From: Macrosteles quadrilineatus
Lineage: Eukaryota; Arthropoda; Insecta; Hemiptera; Cicadellidae
Direction of reading: 5' to 3'
NCBI RefSeq assembly: GCF_028750875.1
Contig: NW_026542595.1
Location: forward strand, 163,205,282 to 163,269,281
DNA: 64,000 nucleotides
This document shows, in pieces, positions 12,001-24,000 of this stretch (its first letter is position 1; every line of letters starts with the position of its first letter). Position numbers and translations under genes: made by a program. Below the pieces are notes generated by a model, which was not told the DNA's origin, did not search any database, and worked only from the letters and a program-made list of their open reading frames with translations.

Positions 12001-15000
12001 CAAAAAAAATTCTCAAAAACGCAAAATTCATATTTATGACAAAAAAAACACATATACAAAACATTTCAAAGAATAAGCTCAGATAGTTTGATTTGTATAG
12101 CACCTACAAACGTTTTTAATCTGTAGTCAAAGTTGTACTATGTGATTTGGGGCGTACACTTACCCCACCTGACCTTATCTATAAGTGTAAAAGAGGATGT
12201 TTGTATATATATTTGTTTGTTTGTTTGTTTGGCAGTGATAAACTCAGACACCGCTGAACCGATTGCCACGAAACTTGGTACATACGTGTAGAATGTCATG
12301 GAATAGGTTTTATTGTTGATCATTTCATGTTAAGTATTTAATTATTTTAGGGTTAATTGTTATGAAATCAGTTTTGTTTTAAGCGTGATTGATACTCACT
12401 TGGTGCATTCTCACTGTTATTTTAGCAAAAAATTAATTGTTTGTTACACGTAAGAAAACATTGACGATGTCTATTGTACTGACCTGCAAAACCAGGAGTT
12501 ATGCGGGATTTTTTTGAATCGAGAAAAATTGGGAAGTATGCGTGAATTTCATATTTTATAGGGAATTTTCAATTTGCCGTGATAGCGCATGAAGATGACG
12601 TTTCCGTGACCGCGGGAGACGATGATGATGCCCAAACTCCTAGTTTAATTTTTATATTAAAATTACTCTTTATTTGTACAATAGTTTAACAGCCGTGATT
12701 CTTTAGTGATTTTGTCGTGATTGCCCAGGCCGATGATGGCATTTCCGTGACCGCGGGAGACGACGATGACATTCCCATGACTGCGGGAGATGACGATGAC
12801 GTTTCCGTGACCGCGGGAGACGATGATGATGTCTAAACGGCTGCGTGATTTGTTAGTGATTTATCCGCAATCGCCAATGACGTCGATGGCGTTTCCGTGA
12901 CCGTGGGTGACAACGATGACGATTCCGTAACCGCAGGAGACGACAATGGCGTTTCCGTCTGATGATGTCCTTAAAATTATTGCTCGACGTTGATGACCGC
13001 GGGAAATTATTAGAATTAAGCTACCATTGCGGAATATGATGATAACTTTTCTGTGATCGCGGGAGATCATTATTATGTTTCTGTTACCGCTGAACAATGT
13101 CAGGATTTTGTCACGACAACAGAAGACAGTAGTGATGTTTCCGTTACTGAGGGAGATATTAAGGATTTTTCAGTTATCGCGGAAAACGATGATAGTGCTT
13201 CTACGACAGTGGTAGATGATCACGATATAACCTCGAGGTTGGAAAGTTTAGTACAAAAAGTACGACATGAACTACCTGGAATTACTCATGAATTTTTCTG
13301 GTTAGCCTGGTGGACACCCTGTTGTAATACTTGACACTTGAAATATATTGAATCTTGAATACTAGTGAAGTAACACACCAACTTTAAACTGCAAGTGCTT
13401 TAAATAGCTCAAGAATAGAATTTTTAAGCACTACAGATTTGAATTTTTCGAAGTCGTCCGGTTGAAGAAGGATTTGCCATGTCAGCGTTGCCAGGGGTGC
13501 GCCCGATTGTGATGTCGTTCATAGCGTGTAATGGTCACAATCTTCGGGACTGTGCATCCCACGTCTAGACCAGCCTTGCACATTAGATGATCTTTTACAT
13601 GCGAATGACAAAGCCATATCGGTAGCTAATTTTTGGAAAAGCAAAGTCTGATTTCCGGACATGGAAAGTAAGTATTTGAATTTTGATAACAAATTGTCAG
13701 TAAAAAGACCGGTGCTCTCTGCGCTGAGTGACTTGCCCTTTCACTTCTCCTTATATGCACACATGTCTAGGCTAGTAAACTGTGTCAATAGTTTTTAAAT
13801 TGTCACATATATATATGTTTTTATGTATAAACAATTAAATGGTACTTTATACCCTCCACTTGAGGTACCAGTTATTGAAAGTATTCTTGCCACAGGACAT
13901 TCTTCTGTGCAATGTTGAGCCAATAACACTTGTTTGCAGGACAAGGAAGTAGAGAATGGAGGCAACGCGCCCAGGATAGTCTCTCTGGATGATTACTTCA
14001 TGTGTGAAGTAGAGAGAGAAGAGGTGGATCCCGAAACAAAGCGCAAGTTTACAACCAAGGTGAGTTACTCATGTGTTAGATCTTACTAGTTATGTGTCAA
14101 CTTCAATTTTTATTGATTCTGTCTCAATTTGGGGAATGTTGTTTCTGAGTTTGTTTCTTGGTTTGAAATAGATAAAATTACCATCCACTTATATTTTTGT
14201 CTGAGGCACGCTAATCATTTTTCTTTGATTGAATTTTACTGTTAGTGATGGTTTAAATGTTTGATGAATTTTTGCAAGTGGAACTTGAGTTTCAGTAATT
14301 GATGGAAAATGTAAGCAATAACAACAATTAAAACTACTCATAATACATTATTATTTTATCCTAAACACTCTGAAAAGCTTTGATGTTTTTTAATGCAAGT
14401 CTGTATGGTTGACAGTATAAAAAGTTCTAGCTTAATACTAATCATGAATTTGTTGTGTTGTTCATTTATCGTCATCATAACTTGAATTTGTGATCATCTT
14501 CCACGATAGTATAACGAACCATGATGTTCCACAATCCTAGCGAAATTGAGAGCATCTCCCTCCTTGTCTCCCGCAATCAGAGCAAAATTATTTCATGACA
14601 TTCCGATATTTCCACTAACTCTTGGGTTTTTCTGCTAAAAACCAGCAGTCTACAACACACAACGGACTCAAAAAATCAACCCCACCCTATATCTTACCTA
14701 TTTGAATCATATAACAAAATTTGCTTAAAGATAAAAGAAATTGGTGACATATCTGTCTAGAAAACGATGGATGGATTTAATCAACCTGTAAAGGAAAAAT
14801 GTTACTCCTCCAGCCTACCCTCGTTATTGATTGACTTTCTATGGAAGGAGGTATCCATTTTATAATTGACAAAACCAGTTTCTTCATTCATAGAAAGTTA
14901 AATAAAAATTATACTCTTATCTTATAGATTGTGCAACTCTCAAAATACTTTTTTATCCTTTAGTTTTTACACACTACAGGGTATGGTTAGTTGATGGAGA

Positions 15001-18000
15001 TATAAAAGATTCAATTAACAACCCCTTTAATAGCAGACAAAACTGAGCAAAACACTTAAATTGTAGGCCTAATCAAGAACCGTATATACATTTTACTTAA
15101 GCATAATATTTTTTTAATAAAGAAATACACTAATTAAATTGGGTGTACAATGTATTTTTATTTTTTACAATGTTGGAAATCCAATAGAGCTCAATTTTAA
15201 CAAATTCTCAACGTAATACAACTTTCGCACAAAGATTGGGAAATCTATTCTATCTATTCTGAAAAAATCCTGAATTTTTAAGTCCTGATCAACTTTACTG
15301 TTCATCAGGTAATGGAGTATGAGTATGAACCAGAGATGGAGTCGCACTATCGTCAGTCTCTTATCAAAGCTGTCCGCAAGAACCTGGCCGACGGCTACTT
15401 CCCTTTCATAATCCTCGACTGTATCAACAACAAACTGGAGCATTATGAAGAAATCAACACGTTCGCCAAGCAGAAGGGCTTTCAGGTATATGCTAACTGA
15501 GGATTAAAAACTCTTGGGTTTTTGTCTTTTTATATAGCTAACTAGCTTTTTATATAACTCACCTGTAAATATGACACTGTACTACTCTCAACAAATATGT
15601 TGATAAAGAATATAGTCTATTGTCTAGTACATATAGTAGAACCTTACTTTACTGAGATCTGAATTAACTGGAAAGGTTAAGAAAGAACAACAATTCTTTT
15701 ATCTTTCTTGTTGACTCAATTGCATTCTTGTTGTTTACAGGTATTTATCTGTGAGATGGACTCTGATGTAAATGTGTGTAGCAAGAGAAACATACACAAA
15801 AGAACAGAAAAGGAGATAGCGGAAATGGTGAAGAATTGGGAGCCAACCCCCACATCTCAGACACTACTGGATGTCAGGAGCTTACTGCAGTCTGCTGCCA
15901 TTACTGAGGTAACGTTTAGTATTAAGAAGCTAACTCGGTGATAGTCATTGGCGTAGTGTAGTGGTTTTTGCTGAATCTCAAATCTCACATTGAGTTACAC
16001 TTGCTGTTTACTGTTGGCCCACACTACCATCCCTTCTGTGTTTGTTTCGGATAACATTTTTCTTCATGTCTCATTTTCACATTTAAGGACGCTATTCTCT
16101 AGTCCAGAACATTTTCACACATTACTTCAGGCTAGGAAATAATTCATGGTCCTAGGAATCTAATCAATAAGTTGCTTAGATCGTGGGAAATAATCACGAA
16201 TGCTACTGGGAGATTATCTTAATATTACTCTCAGATTCTGGCATAGAACACAGTAAATAGTAATGAGACTCAATTTCTAAGTAAATCCATATTACAGATT
16301 CTTTATTTTGATTCTAGAACAGGATTAAACAGTTGCTTTGGGATTTTGGTTTAATTCAAATTTGAAGATTCCTGGATTTTGTCATCACCTAAACAAAAAA
16401 ATCATTTATCCAACTGAATTAGAATTTCTTTTTACTTTGTTTCACTGAAGAAATCTTGTCATTAGTATTAGAACATTATCTTTTTTGTATTTGAAAACTT
16501 ATTAGGTACTTATTTATTTAACTACGCTAGTGCTTTATGTCCTAGTTTTTTTTTGTACAAGTATCCCTTTAAAACCTGTTTTATTTTTTTTAGTAGAATT
16601 GCATATTTTTCCCCAAATAATTTGTTCACTTTCACAATAAGTTGTGAAACAAAATCTTTGTGTTCACAGGTTGAAATGGAAGATGCTCCGGCAGAAGAGG
16701 AGAAGAATGAGAAGACAGACAGTGGAGACAAAGAAGAGTCCAAGGTGGAAGATGTAGAAGAGGTAAGTGGGCCTTTGATTGTCCGAGTGATAGGTTAAGC
16801 TCCAGTGTCGGTCGCCGACCGTATTTCCTCAAGTCTAAGACGGAATGCTTTCAGCCCCAAACTACCACAGGTAAGCGACAATAATCAGACAGGTTTAAGT
16901 TTTTATTTTTTCCCTACAAATACTTTAAAATAATATATATATCCTATATGATTTTATAAACACATAAAACTAGTTTTGGATTAAATATAATCATCGAAAG
17001 TATAATTTTAGTACATTAAAATAAATTGGTTTTTATTAGTTAAATACATTTTTACCTTATGTAAATCCCACAATAACACTTAAGAATACAGTTTCCTTAA
17101 CTAAAGTTCATGTGTTCATGTGTTAACTAAGATCATGTGTGGATCATGTGTTTGTAGCCTTGACTAAATCCTAAACCCACATAAAATATACATAAAATTT
17201 TAGTGTTCTGAGTACTTTTCCATCAAATCTTTATTTTACTTATCTTATTGGACAGTTCTAGAGAATTATAGGCATACAAATGAGTGTAGCAATGTCATAC
17301 TCAAGTACAGTATTAGAATAGATTTGTATGAGATATTCTGCATTTATAACGTGTCTTTATTCTTTAAATAATTATGTGAGTACAGTAAATAAACAGACGT
17401 CAATTTTTTTCTTGATAATTCACATATTAATTACCTTAGTTAGCCTTTAAAACCCATGCGGAACCTTTTTCTGTATCACATAACAAAATAAATTTTTCAT
17501 TTTCATTTGATTTTGTTATATGATTTTGCAGTAAAATTTTGACTAAAACTATAAGGAACCAATTTATTTTAACCCTTCATGGTTGTCTTTGATTTTAAAA
17601 CAATATCGGTGACACACAGAGTTTTTTTGGGGGGGGGGGTGTTGAAACATAAGACAAACAATGATTTTTAATCTTATATTAATACAAAAACGTATTTAAA
17701 CCATGTATAATTAATAAAACTGTACATAAATAACTATTTTTCTAGAAATATTTCAAAAACTCTAAAGATTTATTTAATAGTTTAATGGTTTTTAAGGTCA
17801 GTGTTATGAAAGAGGGATTTATGGGCGGGGATTTTAAAAATCAATCATCTAACAGGATGGATGTATTTGAAGAAATTTGTAAAGTAAACTGTAAAAAACT
17901 AATTATATAATTTATAAATTCTATGTGATATGTGCAAACAAATTCATCATAAGATAAAAACGAAAAACTGTGACTGGACTTAACCACACTCACTAACCCA

Positions 18001-21000
18001 CACCTGAGTTGCTGAACTTAGGAGAAGGGTGGTTGTAAAAATTGTTTTGGTGAAATCCAGGAATGCTGCTTAAGACACACGGAGCCGGACGCAACTGGCG
18101 CGCCAACTAAGTAGTTTTCTTTTTGGAAAAATCTTTACACTCTGAGCTTAACTTCACAACTGCCCCCCCCTCAAATTGGCGTGAACAATTTGTTGTGATT
18201 TGACATTGAATATAATTTTTTCAACTGTTTCTGCAGAATTAAGGTTCGAACGTGGTTTTATGCGGGTCAGCCAAACACCGTTAGGAAAACTTGTTACATT
18301 AAAGCCAGTTTGAGGTTTTGCACCGGTAATTAAACTAATTCCCACACTTGTAATACCCAAATGCTGGAATCTTCTTCAACAAAATGAATTTTGAATCCTC
18401 CAATGCCACTAGAAAAATTAAATGTTGTAAGATAAGGAATACTTTGTCAGCCGCACGTTAATTAAAAATGGTCATTTAGTATCTGAGTAGATAGCGACTT
18501 AAAATTATTGTATATGTGGTGATTTTCTTATGGTTAAATTGTTAATGCTGTATATAGTATGTAGAAACTAAAATAAAGATCCTAGTTTTCTAAATGTTTC
18601 TGCGTCTTTTGACCTGAAAATTAAAATATTACTCACTATCTATCAAATAAGTGACACCTATTAATTACCTCCTAAGTTAATTTGTTTCTTTATCCATCGG
18701 TCAGTGATTATTTTCTCTACTGACGATTATTTCCTTGCCCATGTTAAATGGTTAGTTACTTGGATTAGCATAATTAGTAGCCCCATCGTTGATCTGTTGA
18801 GAAAATTGCTATGTATTGAACATATATTTCAGTGGTTGTGTGACTGTAAGTTACATTTATTTATACAAATAATTGGGAAGGTTTTAGCAAATTGTTATAT
18901 AGCACATAAGCTATTTAATAACAGACTGATTGTGTTGACTGATCATTCGCTGCATGATCTGACATATCTTTGTAACTGCATTGCTGAAATATAAATTTTT
19001 AGTGTGAAGTTTTATCGATAATTCTTTAATACTTTTCAATGATATGGCGACCATACAAAGTAGGTATTTTAAGCCAAGTATGAATGGAGATGAGTGTAGG
19101 ATGAGTGGCGCGATCTTGTAGTCTTGTTAGTGACTAAGGCCGACATTCCTTAGACACAGCTGTTAATTAATAACAGATGACTGTTATTATGGACTCGGCT
19201 GCTATGGTATTGATGTGGTTTTGTTTCATTGTAATATGATTGGGGGTCTTCACTTGCTAATTTTTTCAATAGCTTTGCAGAAGCACCTAACCTATCCTTT
19301 CTCCCTATTCACCCCTGAACCCACTGAAGTTTTTTTCTTTCACTGCTAATTTCTCGCAAAGTACCTTTGACAGAACTACGCTATGACATTTTCACAGTAT
19401 GGATATTAACACAAAAACAAATCCTCAAACTGCACTAGCCATTAAAACTCGCTATGTGTGAATATAGATTAAATTTTGCTGGCAAGTAGGAGCTGCGACT
19501 AATAATAACGGCGACTAAGTCACGGCGAGTTGGATGCCATGTGTGAACTAGCCTTTTAGTTAATTAGGTTTAGGAGTTTTTTTTCATAAATAAGTCAATC
19601 AGCTTGCTGAGATTAGTCATTTGTTAATTTTTGAAACTCTTAGCTGTGGCTCTGAATTACCTGATTTACAATCATTGAATCAGCATAGGCTATTGTGACC
19701 TGTTTCAGTTCCCTTGATTTTATTCAGCGTCAACTGTGTCGCCAGATAAAATTCAATGTCAGATGTTTTTCCCTAACTGTGAAATGGCATCCTCATCGGC
19801 TAAACCCGGAATGTATGTCCAGTGTTAATGTAAAGGAGAAGGTCATCAGCAATTTAAAATGCAGGAATGCCTTCTGCTCAATGAGCTTCTAGTTCTTTCT
19901 ACTAATAGTTTGGGCTAACTGGAGATGCCATTTCACTGTATGGTCAAATCATCCGGCAGTGATTTTGATTTGACGATGGTTGACACCAGTAAATTTTTAT
20001 TTCACTAAATAGAGTGGTGTCTATACATCAGTTTTGTATGGTTCTGTATGAGTTGTATTAAGTTAAACATAATGATGTATAAGATCTAGAATTTACTTAT
20101 CCGTCCGTCAACCTTTTAAATGATTTCATCGAGTGCAATCACCTTAGTTTATAGTTAATATGTTTTGTAACTCAGATACAAAACCTCGGTAACCACCGAA
20201 CCTGGTGTTATGAATATATTCTTATATATTATGGCGATTTTAAGCAGTTGGATTGTTGAGTTTTCAATGTTGTTTTTGAAGAAGTGGAGCATTTGGGAGC
20301 TTGATGAAGCACAAGTCTTAGACCTGGGTAAATACGGTTTGTATCTTACTGTCTTATTTGTAGTCAATGTTGAATGAAAGTTAATATTTGTTTTATAATA
20401 AGTGTTTGTAGTATTATAGTTGTTTACGTTAAAGTGATTTTATATTTGTGACAACTGTTTCAGCTGAAGTGGTCGCTGCACTGCATTTTTTGTTTGTTTG
20501 TTTTTTTCTGTGAAGGGACAAGTAATCAAAAGTTTCTGTGATATCTTATAAATGTTTATCCCTAACTAACAGTCAAGTAATTTAAAAAATATAATTTCAA
20601 AAAAACAGTTTTGTATCAAGGGTTTCAAATTATAACAACATAACATACAGTTCAGCAAAACATTTTTACAAAATTAAATTTCCACAATTTCATAAAGTGT
20701 TTTCCTGGGTGCAGTAAAACCCCGCTGATCCAACCTCGGCTAGCATTATACTACCCTCTAAATCCACTACTCTCTTAATCCGACCGTGCCATCCCCTATT
20801 GGAGATAATGTTATTGCGATAACATTTATGACTAGTCTCCTACAATAGCGGCAAACATTTTGTTCAAATTCCCGGCCATGACGGAAACATCATTGTCGTT
20901 TGCTGTGATCACAGAAACGTTTACCTTCGTTCGTCATCTTCTGTGGTCTTGTTAAAATATTAAACGTCTCCCACGGTCTCAGGGACATTATCATTGTCTT

Positions 21001-24000
21001 CAACGATTGTGTGTGACCAATAAATATCAGTTAAACAATTCATTTGGCCATTTAATATGCTCCTCGGATAATCAGACTTTTTCACTTTTCCGACCATGGT
21101 TCCCGTCCCTTAGGTGACGGATTAGCGGGGTTGTATTGTATAACATTTTTTGTATTATTTCTGATAAAAGGTGTTTTTGAGTTTTATGTAGTCAATATCA
21201 ATTTCAGTCCCAGGAAATTACCCAAACAAAATTAAGTAAAAAAATTCAAGCTTGTTAAGCTACTTAAAAAAAATTATTATTTTCTGATAAGCTTTTGTTT
21301 TAACTTCATTGAAAGTAAACATACTTTACTTTTTTAACTGTAACAATAAAACTATTTTTGAAATCCTTATTACCTACAGGATTAAAAAACCTAAGTGATA
21401 ACTGATAATACTAATTTCTGTATATGTATTACTGTTGTATTGTTTTGAGAGTGTAACATTTGAAAAGTGTTGGCACTATCGCCACTTCTTTGTTTAGCCC
21501 TGACTAACTGTTGTTTCACATCTCAAGGACCGAGAACACATGCTCTATTTCCAGCAAATATATTACCCAGTTACATATTATAAACGGATCTGTTTAACAT
21601 TGTACTCATTCACTGCTGGTGATTTATTTCTGTTTGTAATCATCTGGTCGCAAACACATTCGGTATGCTAATTTTAACATCTGTAATTTAGTCTTTTGTG
21701 CTGATTTGTCTGTTAGCTCTGTTTCTCATTTGAATTCCCAAGAAAATTTCACAATTCCTCACTCATGTTTTCTATTTGTTAAGCATTTGAACTGGTTTAC
21801 TATTGCGCGTGTGTCGTCATAATCAGTTTCAGGTTTTCCTTGACACTCTTGTTAGTAAATTTTGTTTATGAATTCATGAATAAGTATAATATTTGTTAGA
21901 TGCAGTATAACCTTAAAAGTATAGCTCAAAATGGGTGTGAAAAAAAATAAGAACATGTGACACAAAATTAAGACCGGGCACCCTACAACTTGGATTCCAT
22001 TTTCAATTCAAGTAAATTCCCTTCCCTCTAATTTTACTAAACTTAATTTATTTTTTCTCTTATGCTACTCTTTGTTTGCCCTTCCAAAGTTCATCATTGT
22101 AATAATTGTTTCGCAAGTCGTCCATTGTGAGTACAATTTAGGCCCCATTAGGTTCAATTTTTACCATAAACATGCCAGTGTGTTCACAACAGGTTATTGC
22201 CGAATACCTTAAGAGCAAATGGGACAACGTAGAATCATCTGGGGAAAAGCTAGGTGAGTAAATTTTGTTTATTTTAATTTAGTTACTTGTTTAGTATACA
22301 TAGTGAGTACCTTGGTTATTAACTCATATTGTTATTTCAGGTGATTAAAGAATTCCAAAACAACCTGGTATAATGCTTGTAAAATAAATGTTACACTTTA
22401 TTTTTTAATTGTTGATAACAATTTTAAAGTTATTTGCAGTGTTGTGGTTTTTGTTTCTAAATTGCCATGGTTTGAATCTTAATGGTTTTGCGTTAACAAA
22501 ACGAGTAACAATTTATAATAAAAATATCACAAAAAAAGGTTAAGTAATTTTATTCTTATTTTAAAATGACCCTAATATGAGACATTATTTACATAATAAA
22601 ATCTATAAATCCCAAATTAAATCTCAACAATTAAGTCCAAGGACGACCAATACTTTTAGAGAAATCAAAACTCATCTCCCTCCTGTAACAACACATAAAA
22701 CATGAAAACCAACAACTCATAAACTTGATATTTTGATGGGTCTTGGGAACAACAATAGTATACTACTTTAACTACTTGCTATCATAAAAGTATTCAATTT
22801 TTTTAATGGTTTTACTCATTAGCTTGCTATATTATGCTTACCTTTCTTTTAAGTTTGATTTTTTATCACTCAACATTATACCATTCAATTTCTCAAAGCT
22901 TTGTAGCAGGTTGTATTTGGAAATAGCAATTACATCTGGTTGTGTTTGAATTTGGTGAAGGCCTTTACGAAACATTTGCGATGGAGATCGCAAAGTTTAT
23001 AATTAGTGTTTGCCTTACTCAATGCTACCAGATGTAAAGTAACTGTACAGCATGTGATGATCAGTTTTTAAGGAATGGCCACTTATGTTGCAGATCGGCT
23101 AGACGGGCTTGTGAAGGCAAGGAAAGGCAACACAATCAAGGAGTGGTTGGAGCTCTCTGAAGATGATCTCTCGGAATATCGCCTCTCTAGGCCTAATGTG
23201 TCAGGGAAGAAGAGAGTACGTTTTTTTTCATACGTCACTTTGAGCGAAAAATTGAATCTATGTTTCAAGTTTCTTATTCTTATTCTGTGTACAAAATTGA
23301 GCAACCGTGGAGCTTTACTAGTTTTATAATGTACAAATTTAATGTTTCAGCTACATTTCAGTGGAAGTAAAATAAGCATCGGTTTCATTATTGCTAGATT
23401 ATTTCTTCACAAGTTTTAAACATGATAATTGTCTGTCAGTGTGGCTATAGTGCTCACCTTCAAATCTGAAGGTTGTTGGTTTGATTCCAAACAAGATCAT
23501 TTATGGACACACATGCCATTTTTTCATTGGGCTATTAATTAATGATGCTATCAAACAAAAGGTCGACATTATATAGTAACAAAACCGGGGTTTGGACCTT
23601 CCCATTAAAAATGCTGAAAAAAATGCCATCATAAAAACACAATTCACAAAAAATCAATTATTTAATTTGTTTTTTAATACAACGACAAAAATTTATTATT
23701 GTTTGGGCTTAGGATTTCTGTTTCATACTTAAAGTAGTTTAAATATATGTATAAAGTTACCTGTTTTATATATAAATTTGTTTAAATACTCGTACAAAGT
23801 TATCCTCGGTTGCTGTGATGGCTACTAGTTTTTCTTCATAATGAAAGGCCTACAAGTAGTAAACAATAATTCATCTCATAAGAAGGTAGTTAATGAAGTT
23901 GAATAAACAAGGACACACATATCATACACAGACACACTTATGAAGAATAAATATATTATGACATACAATTTTGAACATTGGCGCAAGTGATAACGAAATT

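Larger units (their letters stand above)
10099..15485 (+). other. YLPM1: P-loop core exons of YLPM1
   Basis: Three phase-0-linked exons (10099-10249, 13940-14059, 15309-15485) carry the nucleotide-binding core. The first holds Walker A (ILRGPPGSGKS), the second LDDYF, and the third the hydrophobic strand ending in Asp (FPFIILD). The lysine and serine of Walker A are present, so nucleotide binding looks intact. The intron after the Walker A exon is swollen to 3.7 kb by two transposon-like elements. Confidence 0.88.

Noticed and set aside
13053..13334. 93-codon frame resembling a unique protein
   Set aside because: It lies inside the degraded minisatellite element and is made of diverged repeat units.
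18154..18360. 68-codon minus-strand frame with some protein-like composition
   Set aside because: No motif, no neighbouring exon and no splice sites; may be chance or an old transposon trace.
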